Assembly: GCF_002067135.1 (NCBI RefSeq)
Contig: NZ_CP020105.1
Span: 248,001 to 312,000 of the forward strand
Direction of reading: 5' to 3'
Length of the DNA stretch: 64,000 nt
Source: Spirosoma rigui
Lineage (GTDB): Bacteria; Bacteroidota; Bacteroidia; Cytophagales; Spirosomataceae
Shown: positions 8,595 through 17,589 of the stretch, one piece after another
How the letters are laid out: every line of letters starts with the position of its first letter
Position numbering within the stretch: position 1 is the stretch's first letter
Translations under genes and position numbers: made by a program
Notes under the pieces: model-generated
Seen by the model: the letters and a program-made list of their open reading frames with translations, nothing else
The model's database searches: none
What the model was told of the DNA's origin: nothing

Positions 8595-10022
8595 TCAGGG
8601 GAAAACCGTCAGGATCACCCGCTGGTAGCGCGTCAGGGCCGGGGTACCTTTGTCGGTAACGGCCAGAATAAAATGCATGGTTTCCGGCTTGTCGACCTTT
8701 GGTGCCATCAGGGAAGCGACTGCCTGCTTCCGGTTGGTCACCACGGGCAGGCGTGACCCGGAGTAGGTACCCACTTCGGGATAATAAATCCATTCGTACG
8801 ACAGCGCGTTTCCATCCGGGTCAGTTGACCCTTCACCACTCAGCGTAACCTTCTCCCCGCTACGGGCCCGCAGCGCGTGGGGATGCGCCAGCCTGACCAC
8901 CGGCGGGTGGTTGGCGTCTTTGTAGGGTTTGACAGTCCAGTCGATCCGGGCGGCAAAATCGTGCTGGTAAGCCTGGCGCCACCGCCAGATGGTTGCTTTG
9001 TTGCTTTCGTACCAGCCGCCATCCCGCCCCTGAACCTGGTCTTCCACATCGGTCCAGATGGGGCGGGTTTCGGGTTCCAGAAACCAGCTGCGGGTGCGGG
9101 GGGTGTATAACTCGTAGCGGCCGCCCCAGCTTCCGTAGTTCGGGTGTTCCGGATCGCTCAGCCCGTTGCTGATCAATCCGAAGAAACTCGGCGTATCGCC
9201 TTCCATGATGTAGTCGGTATGGGGGTGTTCGGCCCCCAGCGGCCCGTGGTTTTTGCGGATATTGGCGTCCAGCCAGGCGTTGTTGACGAGGTTGGAGTCC
9301 GGCCCGGCAAAACCGGGTGCGTAGGGGAATACGTCTCCGCTGATACCCCGCCAGGTCGAGTGTTCGTACCCCCCCTTGTCGTGAAAACCGGGGCTCACAA
9401 TGTAGAACAACCCCGGAAATGTCCGGCGGAGCCAGGGCCCCGAATCATCCTGATCCGAAATAGTATACACCCGGAGCTTGGCAACGAATTTGTCGACGGC
9501 CTCGGGCGTCCGGGTCTGGCGTACCTTCCAGAGCGCCTGCGCCAGGCAGTTGGCCCCGCCCCAGACGGGTACCCAAACGGGTCGGCTATCGGGCTTATCG
9601 ACAACGGCAATGATGTGCTCCGACCCTTCCGAATCATTACCGGGCCCAACGGCATCCATGCCGTATTTGGGAATGGCCGACTTGATCGTACTCAGCAGAT
9701 AGGCCGTTTCGGGATATCCCTTCTCGTGGAGCAGCAGGTTGTCGCGCACCTTTCCGTAAGCCTCCACTATGCGCCGGATACGTTCGGGGGCAATCCGCTT
9801 CTGCTGGTGCACCGACGTTGTAGCAATCAATCCTTCGACATCCCATTGGTTCACGTAGGTCAGAAACCGGACGAGAGACTGCGCATCGTCGGGCTCATTT
9901 TCAATATCGGTCAGGACCAGCACCCGTAATTTCTGATCAGGCACCTGGGCGAAACACGCAGCCGGCCATACCGCTGCCAGCAGGAAAAATGCAACCAAAT
10001 GAACGTACTGAATTCGGCACAT
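8595..10022 (-). CDS. Secreted nucleoside-hydrolase-like protein (DUF1593 / Sde182 family)
   Basis: The start at 10022 yields a good signal peptide ([18 protein letters not shown]...CFAQ) and 475 residues; the open frame upstream lacks one. After the signal, [22 protein letters not shown] resembles the aspartate-rich metal and ribose site of nucleoside hydrolases, which defines the DUF1593 / 'cellulose-binding Sde182' fold. The last 90 residues form an Ig-like beta domain ([20 protein letters not shown] ... [12 protein letters not shown]) usual in these proteins. Members occur near polysaccharide-degrading genes; the substrate is unknown. It is followed on the same strand by the lipoprotein gene after 193 bases. 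Confidence 0.85.
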   Translation of the reverse strand: MCRIQYVHLVAFFLLAAVWPAACFAQVPDQKLRVLVLTDIENEPDDAQSLVRFLTYVNQWDVEGLIATTSVHQQKRIAPERIRRIVEAYGKVRDNLLLHEKGYPETAYLLSTIKSAIPKYGMDAVGPGNDSEGSEHIIAVVDKPDSRPVWVPVWGGANCLAQALWKVRQTRTPEAVDKFVAKLRVYTISDQDDSGPWLRRTFPGLFYIVSPGFHDKGGYEHSTWRGISGDVFPYAPGFAGPDSNLVNNAWLDANIRKNHGPLGAEHPHTDYIMEGDTPSFFGLISNGLSDPEHPNYGSWGGRYELYTPRTRSWFLEPETRPIWTDVEDQVQGRDGGWYESNKATIWRWRQAYQHDFAARIDWTVKPYKDANHPPVVRLAHPHALRARSGEKVTLSGEGSTDPDGNALSYEWIYYPEVGTYSGSRLPVVTNRKQAVASLMAPKVDKPETMHFILAVTDKGTPALTRYQRVILTVFP

Positions 10023-10271
10023 AGTCAGGGAAGGGGGCGGGCCGTAGTTGGTAGTTCGTGGCTGATGGTCAGGCCGCTCCTGCGCAACAGAAACGCACGC
10101 AGCCAACGGTTCTACCCTATTCCGGGCCTCACTTTATTTTTCACTCATCCCCCAAATGCCCGCACTCATCAACCTGATCCGAGCGCTCGTCGCCTTTCTT
10201 TTTCCGGCCCGCGGGAACCGTAGCACCTTTGTCTCAACGAAAGACAACACACACACTAATAACAACAAGCC

Positions 10272-10631
10272 ATGAAAAATGCATTCATCCTCCTGGTTAG
10301 CCTGATGGCCGGTTCTGCCTCGTTTGCCAACCCATCCGTTCCCCAACACACTGCCGCTCAGACCCGGGTGGTTATGACCCCCGAACACAAGATCAAACTG
10401 TTCGTGCAGCCGCTCCGGGCTAAAGGACAGCTGGCGATCTGGGATGCCGCTGGCAAGCCAGTCTATAGCCAGCATGTATCCCTGCAGAAAGGACTTAGCC
10501 AGCAGTTCGATTTTTCGAACCTGAGCGTCGGCACCTACCGGCTCACCCTGACAACCGGTAGCGAGACCCTCGCCCGTACGTTTGTGGTGCAGCCGGACCC
10601 CAACGATAGTTTTGTCGTTCAGGAATTGTAG
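10272..10631 (+). CDS. Small secreted protein with a sorting-domain-like beta fold
   Basis: The product is 119 residues with a clear signal peptide (MKNAFILLVSLMAGSASFA). The remainder reads like a short beta-sandwich: IKLFVQPL, GQLAIWDAAGKPVYSQHV, QFDFSNLSVGTYRLTLTTG, ARTFVVQ. This pattern is shared with the C-terminal sorting domains of Bacteroidota type IX cargo, here as a stand-alone protein. The function is unknown. It is a single gene, followed by a strong stem-loop. Confidence 0.75.
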   Translation: MKNAFILLVSLMAGSASFANPSVPQHTAAQTRVVMTPEHKIKLFVQPLRAKGQLAIWDAAGKPVYSQHVSLQKGLSQQFDFSNLSVGTYRLTLTTGSETLARTFVVQPDPNDSFVVQEL

Positions 10632-10652
10632 CCAGTTGGCAGCCGGTTTTCG

Positions 10653-10712
10653 GCCAGAGCGAGTTGTCGTACTAAGCAACGACCGTTGCCCGGTATGACA
10701 ACTCGCTCTGGC
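10653..10712 (+). terminator. Stem-loop terminator with 16-bp perfect stem
   Basis: The arms 10653-10668 (GCCAGAGCGAGTTGTC) and 10697-10712 are exact reverse complements. The loop contains a small inner stem (GCAAC/GTTGC). It lies 22 bases after the stop of the upstream gene. No T-tract follows. Confidence 0.6.
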
Positions 10713-10776
10713 GTTCACGTACGACCACCCGACTACGTAGCGTTACTAGTTAGTTAGCCGCTTTAACGCTACATAA

Positions 10777-11310
10777 ATGCACAACGTCCGTCAATACCTG
10801 ACCCTACTCCTGCTGCTGACCACCAGCCTACTCCGGGCGCAGTCTACGCCCGATGTACGGCAGGTCCGCTGGGGCTTCTCGCCCAAACAGGTCAAAGAGG
10901 CTGAAGCCCGCAAGCCAACCTCCTTCCGCGACGAAAAGCTCGTGTACAGCCGCGTACCCCTGGCCGACCGGAACGTGGGCCTTGACTATACCTTCAACGG
11001 CGACTCGCTGCTCTCGGCTTCGTACTATTATTACACGACCCAGTCGGTTACCAAAGCCGATGTGCTGGCGGCCCAGACTGATCTGAAAACCCTGCTGGAC
11101 GAGAAATACGGCCCCGGCAAAGCCTACGCCGTTGGGGAAGCCAATACGGTACGCTGGCTCACGCCCCGCACCCAGATCAACCTGACGCTGGGCAACGTTG
11201 ACAGAGGCTGGTCGCTGGAACTGACCTACCTCTGCCGGGTCTGCTCCGGAACGGCCGGTCCGCAGCCCAACGCCAACTGGAAACCGCGCAAGGATATCAA
11301 GGATCTATGA
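10777..11310 (+). CDS. Secreted protein of unknown function
   Basis: The product is 177 residues with a signal peptide (MHNVRQYLTLLLLLTTSLLRAQ). The mature part contains VRWGFSPKQVKEAE followed by a hydrophilic alpha/beta domain with a tyrosine cluster (SASYYYYTTQS) and a CRVC pair near the C-terminus. The 'W-G-x-S-P-x-x-V' opening recurs in small periplasmic proteins, but no named family can be assigned. It is isolated between two stem-loop or intergenic stretches and is convergent with the TonB receptor downstream. Confidence 0.7.
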   Translation: MHNVRQYLTLLLLLTTSLLRAQSTPDVRQVRWGFSPKQVKEAEARKPTSFRDEKLVYSRVPLADRNVGLDYTFNGDSLLSASYYYYTTQSVTKADVLAAQTDLKTLLDEKYGPGKAYAVGEANTVRWLTPRTQINLTLGNVDRGWSLELTYLCRVCSGTAGPQPNANWKPRKDIKDL

Positions 11311-11378
11311 GGGTGCCGGCAGCCGCCGGACAAAGCAATGCGCCGGTACGGTCTTTAACCGCACATCCTTGGTAGTGC

Positions 11379-13637
11379 CTACCAGAAATAGGTGAGGCTC
11401 AGGCGGGCGAAAAAGGGCGTGCCGGGCGTGAAATGAATCTCCTCCACGGGCGTGGCTTCGCCCCGCAACCGGCTTTCGGTGGCGAACTGGGTTTCTTTCC
11501 AGCGCGTGTTCAGCAAATTCTGCACCGACAAACCAAGGGTGTAGTGGCGCCGGGCGTAGTTGACCTGCATATCCGTCACAAAATACCCGTTGGCTACGAT
11601 CGAGTTGTCTTCGTTGGCGGGTCGGTTGGCCATGTAGCGGTACCGGACTGAGCCATTCCAGCCAGCGGGTGTCTGTAGCGATAACCCACCCGTCGACGTA
11701 AACACCGGGGCCAGCGGCAGGCGGTTTTGTCCGACTTCGGCGTCGAGCGATCGTGGATTGGCCGTGTTCAGGTCCACATCAGCGTAGAGCGTTTTGCTGA
11801 GCTGGTAACGGGCAGACAGATCGATACCCACGCGCCGGGAACGGCCGCTGGGCTCCACAACGCCTTCGTCGCCCACGTAGACGAACTCCTGGGCCAGCCA
11901 CAGGTACCAGGCAGCCGCGTTGATCAGCAGGTTGGGAACGGGTTTGACAATAAGGCCCAGATCAGACCCGTAGCCGCCGGGCAGGATCTGGCGGCCGTTC
12001 TGCACCGTCACCACCCGAGCATCGTTGGAGTGAAAACCCTTACCCGTATTCAGGTAAAGCTGCAGCCGGGGGTTAACGGTATAATAAACGTTCAGCTTGG
12101 GCGAGACAATTCCCTGCGCTGCCCGCTTCGTAACGGGGAGCGGGGGCAACCGATCCTCGTACTGACTCCGGAAGTAATCGACCCGAACGCCCGCGTTCAC
12201 CGTAAACCGGCTCGACAGCTGCACCAGTTCGTCGGCATACAGAGCCGCGTTGATTTCGTTGACATTCCCGTACTGGATGCGGTCCAGGGTTTCTGCCCGG
12301 TTGCGGGTGTGCGCCAGTTCGGTACCCTGCGTCAGATCCTGCCGGTACTGCGCCCCCAGGGTTGTGGTCCAGCTGGTCTTGCCCAGGCTGGACTGGGCCG
12401 AGTAGCTACCCGAGTAGCCAACCAGGTTCCGGTGTTCCTGCTGGCGAATCTGATCGCCGTTGAGGCTGTCTTTGAGAAAGAATGTGAAGTTGGAATACAG
12501 CGTAAAGTTGTAGTTGCTGTAGAAAAACTGGTTTTTGATAACGTGGTTACGGGGCGTAACCGTTACGAGCTGCGCATTGAGGTTGGTGCGGCTGGTTTCT
12601 CCGCCTTCGGTTGGGTCGACCGATCCGAACCAGCCGACCAGCCCCGACGCAACGGCCCGATCCGGAATCTGGCCCGAGTGATTCCACCGGCTCCAGAACG
12701 TAGATCCCGTCAGGGTCAGGTTGGTGTTGGCCGACACATGCCCGTGGTATTTACCAACTACGTTCAGGCGTCGGAACCGCTGGGGGTTGTCGAAATACGA
12801 ATTCGAGTAGGCGTATTCGGACGCAAGGTAGGCCGATTGCTTATTGGCCCGCCTTTTCCGGCCCAGCAGATCCAGACCGGCAACGGCCCGATACGTATCA
12901 TACTGTCCCCCTTCAAGCTTTACGAACGAACGGTCCAGCGCCGTACGGGTCCGGAAATCGACCCACCCGGCGGTCGCCAGATTACCCTTATCGGTCGTGT
13001 AGGGGCCCTTTTTAAAATCGGCTCCTTCAACCAGTTCGGGAATGACAAAATGTAGGTCGGCGTAGCCCTGGCCGTGGGCGTGCGAAACCATGTTGACGGG
13101 CATACCATCAACCGTCAGCCGAATGTCGGTGCCGTGGTCCAGATCGAAGCCGCGCAGGAAAATCTGTTCCGCTTTACCACCGCCCGCGTGCTGGCCAATG
13201 AATAATCCCGGTACGATGCGCAGAATCTCCTGCGAGTTGACAATGGGCCTTAGTTTGATGTCCAGCTGACTGATCAACTGCTGGTCGTGCGCCCGCAGAG
13301 ACGCCACTACCACCTCCCTCAACTCGACCGAGGCCGCTACCAGCACCGTTTTGACGGTCGCAATCTGATCGTCGGCCAGACTGACGGTGATCACCTGACT
13401 CGTGTAGCCGACGTGCGACAACTCGATTTTGTACGAAGCCGCCACGAGTCCATCGAAGCGGTACTGCCCGAACTCGTTGGTGACGGTGGCTCTACCCAGG
13501 CCCGTTAGCTGCACCGTAACGCCACGCAGGGGCAGGTTGGTCGTCTGGTCGTAAACGGTCCCCAGCAGTCGGCCAAGGTGAGCATAGGCGGGCAGGACAA
13601 CCAGCCACAGAAGCAGAACATACAGCCCTTTTTGCAT
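11379..13637 (-). CDS. TonB-dependent outer-membrane receptor with histidine-rich plug motif
   Basis: The start at 13637 gives a signal peptide (MQKGLYVLLLWLVVLPAYA) and 752 residues. An N-terminal carboxypeptidase-regulatory beta domain (GRLLGTVYDQTTNLPLRGVTV, residues about 20-105) precedes the plug (IFLRGFDLDHGTDIRLTVDG) and a 22-strand barrel ending in the canonical aromatic C-terminus (LSLTYFW). The plug carries MVSHAHGQGYADLHF, a His-rich stretch typical of one Bacteroidota receptor subgroup; metal or metallophore uptake is plausible but unproven. It is monocistronic and convergent with the gene at 10777-11310. Confidence 0.9.
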   Translation of the reverse strand: MQKGLYVLLLWLVVLPAYAHLGRLLGTVYDQTTNLPLRGVTVQLTGLGRATVTNEFGQYRFDGLVAASYKIELSHVGYTSQVITVSLADDQIATVKTVLVAASVELREVVVASLRAHDQQLISQLDIKLRPIVNSQEILRIVPGLFIGQHAGGGKAEQIFLRGFDLDHGTDIRLTVDGMPVNMVSHAHGQGYADLHFVIPELVEGADFKKGPYTTDKGNLATAGWVDFRTRTALDRSFVKLEGGQYDTYRAVAGLDLLGRKRRANKQSAYLASEYAYSNSYFDNPQRFRRLNVVGKYHGHVSANTNLTLTGSTFWSRWNHSGQIPDRAVASGLVGWFGSVDPTEGGETSRTNLNAQLVTVTPRNHVIKNQFFYSNYNFTLYSNFTFFLKDSLNGDQIRQQEHRNLVGYSGSYSAQSSLGKTSWTTTLGAQYRQDLTQGTELAHTRNRAETLDRIQYGNVNEINAALYADELVQLSSRFTVNAGVRVDYFRSQYEDRLPPLPVTKRAAQGIVSPKLNVYYTVNPRLQLYLNTGKGFHSNDARVVTVQNGRQILPGGYGSDLGLIVKPVPNLLINAAAWYLWLAQEFVYVGDEGVVEPSGRSRRVGIDLSARYQLSKTLYADVDLNTANPRSLDAEVGQNRLPLAPVFTSTGGLSLQTPAGWNGSVRYRYMANRPANEDNSIVANGYFVTDMQVNYARRHYTLGLSVQNLLNTRWKETQFATESRLRGEATPVEEIHFTPGTPFFARLSLTYFW

Positions 13638-13772
13638 AGGGAAACAAACTGGAAACTGACAAAAAAACGTCTTGTACGACAAACGTACGGGTTCCCGGCC
13701 ATTCTAGCATAAATTATCGTTTATTCATACGTCTGATCGAAACGACGGCGCAACCCGCGTATCGGCGCAGGT

Positions 13773-15347
13773 TCAGGGCTTGTCGTACCGAATGGACAGT
13801 GCCCGGACCCGACTGCTCGCCCGGTCCTTACCGCTCAGACCGATCCCAACGCGGGGGGCGCGGTCCCAGCGGGGCAGGAACGAGCCGTCCAGCGGAGTCT
13901 CCGTCAGCGGGGTATAGGTACCGGCCCGGTTGCGCCAGCCGAAGGTATAAAACTGCCCTTTCTGGCTCCGTAGCTGAAGCGTTACGGCGGGTGTTCCGGT
14001 TGGCAGTGGCTGTGTTTTAAGCACCGTACGCGTGCCCGCTTTAATCTGCCAGAGTTCCAGCATTCCCTGCCGGATACCCATTCCCAGCTGGTTTTGGGCA
14101 TCCCCGTACAGACACACACTCTGGAGCAGATCGGCCTCGGGCACAATGTCGGCCGACAGGGTGTAGGTGCCGTTCTTGATGACCAGCCCCAGAAAAGTGC
14201 CCGTTTTGTTGGCGTCCGAATTGACCACCCGCAAGTGGCCCTGGTCAACGCTGTAGGCTGGTTTGGGCAGGCTCACATCCCAAACCCAGGGAATAGAAGC
14301 ATTGGTCTGATTAAAGGTAACGGACAGGTCTGACGGTTGCTGCTGCGGAACGGGAAACGGTGAATCGGCCCGGGTGGGTGTTGCGCGGCCGTACCGAAAT
14401 GAGGGCCATTGGCTTTTATCGTCCCACACCAGCTCGCTCAGCACCCCCTGGCGGCCGGTATAGGTAAAATCGACGCCGTTGTAGGCATGGTGCAGGTAGA
14501 AGTATCGCTGGTCGGGCGTAACCACGACGGTACCGTGGCCGGGGCATTTCCAGGCGTCGTCACTAACCAGCAGCGGATTACTGGCGTATTTCTCCCAGGG
14601 GCCCTCCAGCCGTTCGGCCCGGGCCACCCCCACCTGGTAATTGCACTGCGCCCCGCAGCAGGCATTGCCCGAGTAAAGCATGTAGTAGTAGCGGCCCCGT
14701 TTAAAGATGGCCTGGCCTTCGGCTCCGCCCTTTTCCCAGGTGTCAGCCTCCGCTTTGATGAGCGGAAACGCTTTCCCCGTTACCCTGAGTCCGTCGGCCG
14801 ACAGTTCGGCACCCAGAATCTCGATGGCCTTCCCTTTATCGAGCCCGTAGGCTTTCCAGGTGATATAGTACTTACCGCCTTCGTCAATGATGAACGGGTC
14901 GATGGCTTCGCTCGTCCATTCGAGCAGCAGGCCGTGGTCGGTAAAGCCTTTCGTCAGGTCGCGCGTTGTGGCCACGCCAATGAACGAATGCTGATCGGAT
15001 TTTCGGCGGGCGGTATAATACAGAAAATACGTACCCTCCCGGTAAAACAGCTCCGGTGCCCAGTAACTGCCCATCGTCCAGGACGGGAGTTGGGCAAATA
15101 CGGGTCCGGTGTAGGTCCAGTTTACCAGGTCTTTCGAGCTATAGATCGGGTAGGCAGGCCCCCACTCCGACGAGGTACCGACGGCAACGTAGGTATCGCC
15201 AACCCGAATGACGGACGGGTCGGCAAAGTCCCCCGCAATAACCGGGTTGGTATAGGTTGCCCTGGTAGTCCGTGGTTGGGTAGGCTGGGCTACCACCGGC
15301 AACGTCATAGCCAGGGCGCCAATGAGTGTAAGAATAATTGATCTCAT
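13773..15347 (-). CDS. Secreted GH43-family glycoside hydrolase
   Basis: The 524-residue protein has a signal peptide (MRSIILTLIGALAMTLPVVAQ). The five-bladed propeller signature is present: catalytic-base region NPVIAGDFADPSVIRVGD (Asp near residue 43), a second acidic site EAIDPFIIDEGGKYYITW, and the general-acid region GGAEGQAIFKRGRYY. Residues about 330-520 form a C-terminal beta-sandwich as in many arabinan/xylan-active GH43 enzymes. Exact specificity (arabinofuranosidase, arabinanase or xylosidase) cannot be read from the sequence. It is divergent from an AraC regulator 258 bases away, a candidate regulator. Confidence 0.92.
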   Translation of the reverse strand: MRSIILTLIGALAMTLPVVAQPTQPRTTRATYTNPVIAGDFADPSVIRVGDTYVAVGTSSEWGPAYPIYSSKDLVNWTYTGPVFAQLPSWTMGSYWAPELFYREGTYFLYYTARRKSDQHSFIGVATTRDLTKGFTDHGLLLEWTSEAIDPFIIDEGGKYYITWKAYGLDKGKAIEILGAELSADGLRVTGKAFPLIKAEADTWEKGGAEGQAIFKRGRYYYMLYSGNACCGAQCNYQVGVARAERLEGPWEKYASNPLLVSDDAWKCPGHGTVVVTPDQRYFYLHHAYNGVDFTYTGRQGVLSELVWDDKSQWPSFRYGRATPTRADSPFPVPQQQPSDLSVTFNQTNASIPWVWDVSLPKPAYSVDQGHLRVVNSDANKTGTFLGLVIKNGTYTLSADIVPEADLLQSVCLYGDAQNQLGMGIRQGMLELWQIKAGTRTVLKTQPLPTGTPAVTLQLRSQKGQFYTFGWRNRAGTYTPLTETPLDGSFLPRWDRAPRVGIGLSGKDRASSRVRALSIRYDKP

Positions 15348-15593
15348 CCAATAATCGACGGATAACGGTAGTATACGTGCAACGGGTAGGGTATCGACGT
15401 CATACGTGATCCCGGGCGCTGAAGATAGGTAGCTGCGTGTGCCATTCGCTACGGTGCAGGCAATTATTATCCTGAAAGAGCGAACGGGATAGCCACATAG
15501 TGCTTTATTTCAGACGTTACAACCCAGGTCAGTTGTTCATCACTACGGTACCCGTGCAGCCGTTCAAATCCGAGCGATACTGATTGAATTCAG

Positions 15594-15601
15594 TAACTTT
15601 G
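15594..15601 (+). promoter_or_regulatory. TAACTTTG -7 promoter box directly before AraC start
   Basis: The octamer matches the Bacteroidota TAnnTTTG -7 consensus exactly and ends 4 bases before the ATG at 15606. Transcription from this box would start at or next to the start codon, giving an essentially leaderless mRNA (inference). Confidence 0.45.
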
Positions 15602-15605
15602 TACC

Positions 15606-16508
15606 ATGCAAACGACCGAGAGCCTCGACGATTTTTACCGGCACAAGTTTAACCGGCAACCCGATACGCTACCTGCCAACACCGGACAGGTCAACGTATT
15701 TCGGCTGGAAGATTGCCTGGCTCCCACGGCCGCCCCGATCCCCTACAGCCGACGCGACTTTTATAAGATCACCCTCATTCGGGGACGTAATCACTACCAC
15801 TACGCCGACAAAAGCATTGAGATCGACGGGCCAACACTGGTGTTTTTCAACCCGCACGTACCGTATACCTGGCAAGCGGTATCGGGCGATACGACCGGTT
15901 TTTTCTGCATTTTCCGCGAGGCCTTTTTCAGCGGGCGTTTCAACGCGGGCCTTACCGACCTGCCCCTGTTCCAGCCCGGCGGCAAACCGGCCTACCCGCT
16001 GGATACCCGGCAGGAGGCTTACGTAAGCACACTCTTCGAAAAAATGCTCGACGAGATCAACTCCGACTATGTGCTTAAGTATGACCTGCTTCAGAACTAC
16101 GTATCGGAGCTGATTCACTACGCCCTTAAGCAGCGTCCATCGAATGCCCTCTACCAGCACCCCGACGCCCGGTCGCGGCTAACCGCGGTATTTGTCGAAT
16201 TGCTGGAGCGTCAGTTCCCCATTGAATCACCGGCCCGGCGGTTGACCCTGCGCTCGGCCGGTGACTTCGCCCAGCAGCTGGCGGTACACGTCAATCACCT
16301 CAACCGCTGCGTACGGGAGACAACCGGCAAAACCACCACCGACCACATTGCCGACCGGCTGGCTGGTGAGGCCCGGGCGCTGCTCAGGCATACCGACTGG
16401 AACATTGCCGAGATTGGGTACAGCCTGGGTTTTGACGAACCGGCCCACTTCAATTACTTTTTCAAAAAGCATACGGGTTTAGCGCCGTCCACGTTTCGAC
16501 ATGTTTGA
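15606..16508 (+). CDS. AraC-family transcriptional regulator
   Basis: The 300-residue protein has an N-terminal cupin-like sensing domain (NHYHYADKSIEIDGPTLVF, VPYTWQ) and a C-terminal double helix-turn-helix. The second HTH reads NIAEIGYSLGFDEPAHFNYFFKKHTGLAPSTFR, the family signature. It is followed 82 bases later by an SDR gene on the same strand and is divergent from the GH43 gene. AraC-SDR pairing recurs twice more in this window, so the SDR is the likelier target. Confidence 0.93.
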   Translation: MQTTESLDDFYRHKFNRQPDTLPANTGQVNVFRLEDCLAPTAAPIPYSRRDFYKITLIRGRNHYHYADKSIEIDGPTLVFFNPHVPYTWQAVSGDTTGFFCIFREAFFSGRFNAGLTDLPLFQPGGKPAYPLDTRQEAYVSTLFEKMLDEINSDYVLKYDLLQNYVSELIHYALKQRPSNALYQHPDARSRLTAVFVELLERQFPIESPARRLTLRSAGDFAQQLAVHVNHLNRCVRETTGKTTTDHIADRLAGEARALLRHTDWNIAEIGYSLGFDEPAHFNYFFKKHTGLAPSTFRHV

Positions 16509-16560
16509 ATTTGGTAAGTAATGGCTTGAATTCGGCAACCACGCCCCCCGGAGGCCCATC

Positions 16561-16568
16561 TACCTTTG
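16561..16568 (+). promoter_or_regulatory. TACCTTTG -7 promoter box of the SDR gene
   Basis: An exact TAnnTTTG match ends 22 bases before the ATG at 16591. No convincing -33 element was found at the usual distance, which would fit activator-dependent expression by the upstream AraC protein (inference). Confidence 0.4.
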
Positions 16569-16590
16569 TGTTCGTTAAACAAGCAAACAA

Positions 16591-17448
16591 ATGGACACTC
16601 AACACGTGTGGTTTATTACCGGAGCCTCCAAAGGACTGGGCCTCGAGTTAGTCAATCAATTAATACGGCAGGGACACCGGGTGGCAGCTACCTCCCGCGA
16701 TGGTGCCGAGTTGCGCCGGGCCGTTGGCACGACGTCGGCCAATTTTTTGCCGCTGGCCGTCGATCTCACAAACGAAACCAGCGTTGGCGAGGCTATCCAG
16801 GCCACCATCAACCAGTTTGGGCAGATCGACGTTGTGGTCAACAATGCGGGCTATGGGCAGCTGGGCAGCCTGGAAGAACTCTCCGACCGGGAAGCCCGGG
16901 CCAATTTCGATGTCAATGTGTTTGGCATGCTCAACGTGATCCGGCAGGTTATGGGCCAGTTGCGCAAACAACAGTCCGGGCATATCCTGAACGTATCTTC
17001 GGTGGCCGGTATCACCGGTAACTTTCCCGGCTGGGGCATCTACTGTGCGACCAAGTTTGCCGTCGAGGGCTTATCCGAATCGCTGGCGGCCGAAGCAGCC
17101 CCGTTCGGTATTACGGTGACAGTGGTGGAGCCCGGTTATTTCCGGACCGATTTTTTGTCATCCGGTTCACTACAGGTTCCCCAACATTCGCTAGAAGCGT
17201 ATGCGTTGGTCCGGCAGTCCGAAGCAGTTCACCAGCAGCAGATCAGCGGCAACCAGCCCGGCGACCCCGTGAAAGCCGCAGCGGCTATGATTCAGATTAC
17301 CAGCGAGCCCAACCCGCCCCTGCACCTGTTGCTGGGTCAGGACGCCTACCAGATGACCGAGCTGAAGATAAAAGCGTTGCAGGACGATATGAACCGGTGG
17401 AAAACGCTGACCGAGCAAACCGGTTTTGCCGAACCTGCCCGCGTTTAG
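16591..17448 (+). CDS. SDR-family oxidoreductase
   Basis: The 285-residue classical short-chain dehydrogenase shows the nucleotide-binding motif TGASKGLG (residues about 8-15), NNAGYG, and the catalytic YCATK (Tyr-x-x-x-Lys) near residue 155, with the preceding serine in NVSSVAG. It lies immediately downstream of the AraC regulator. The substrate is unknown. Confidence 0.92.
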   Translation: MDTQHVWFITGASKGLGLELVNQLIRQGHRVAATSRDGAELRRAVGTTSANFLPLAVDLTNETSVGEAIQATINQFGQIDVVVNNAGYGQLGSLEELSDREARANFDVNVFGMLNVIRQVMGQLRKQQSGHILNVSSVAGITGNFPGWGIYCATKFAVEGLSESLAAEAAPFGITVTVVEPGYFRTDFLSSGSLQVPQHSLEAYALVRQSEAVHQQQISGNQPGDPVKAAAAMIQITSEPNPPLHLLLGQDAYQMTELKIKALQDDMNRWKTLTEQTGFAEPARV

Positions 17449-17473
17449 GGGCAACCGGCAACCCATGACCAAC

Positions 17474-17526
17474 ACCGCCTGAATCGGTACTACGTTCGCC
17501 ACAGGACGTTTGCCAATTCAGGCGGT
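17474..17526 (+). terminator. Rho-independent terminator after SDR
   Basis: The arms ACCGCCTGAAT (17474-17484) and ATTCAGGCGGT (17516-17526) pair perfectly, with further imperfect pairing outside and inside. A T-rich run (ATTGTTTTT) follows. Confidence 0.6.
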
Positions 17527-17589
17527 ATTGTTTTTGAGTCAGGTACGGGGTTTTGTCGTTTTCGCTATTTTTGAGCGATACCGACCTCC

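Noticed and set aside
11727..13055. 442-codon open frame on the plus strand
   Set aside because: Antisense to the TonB-dependent receptor, with no recognisable domain.
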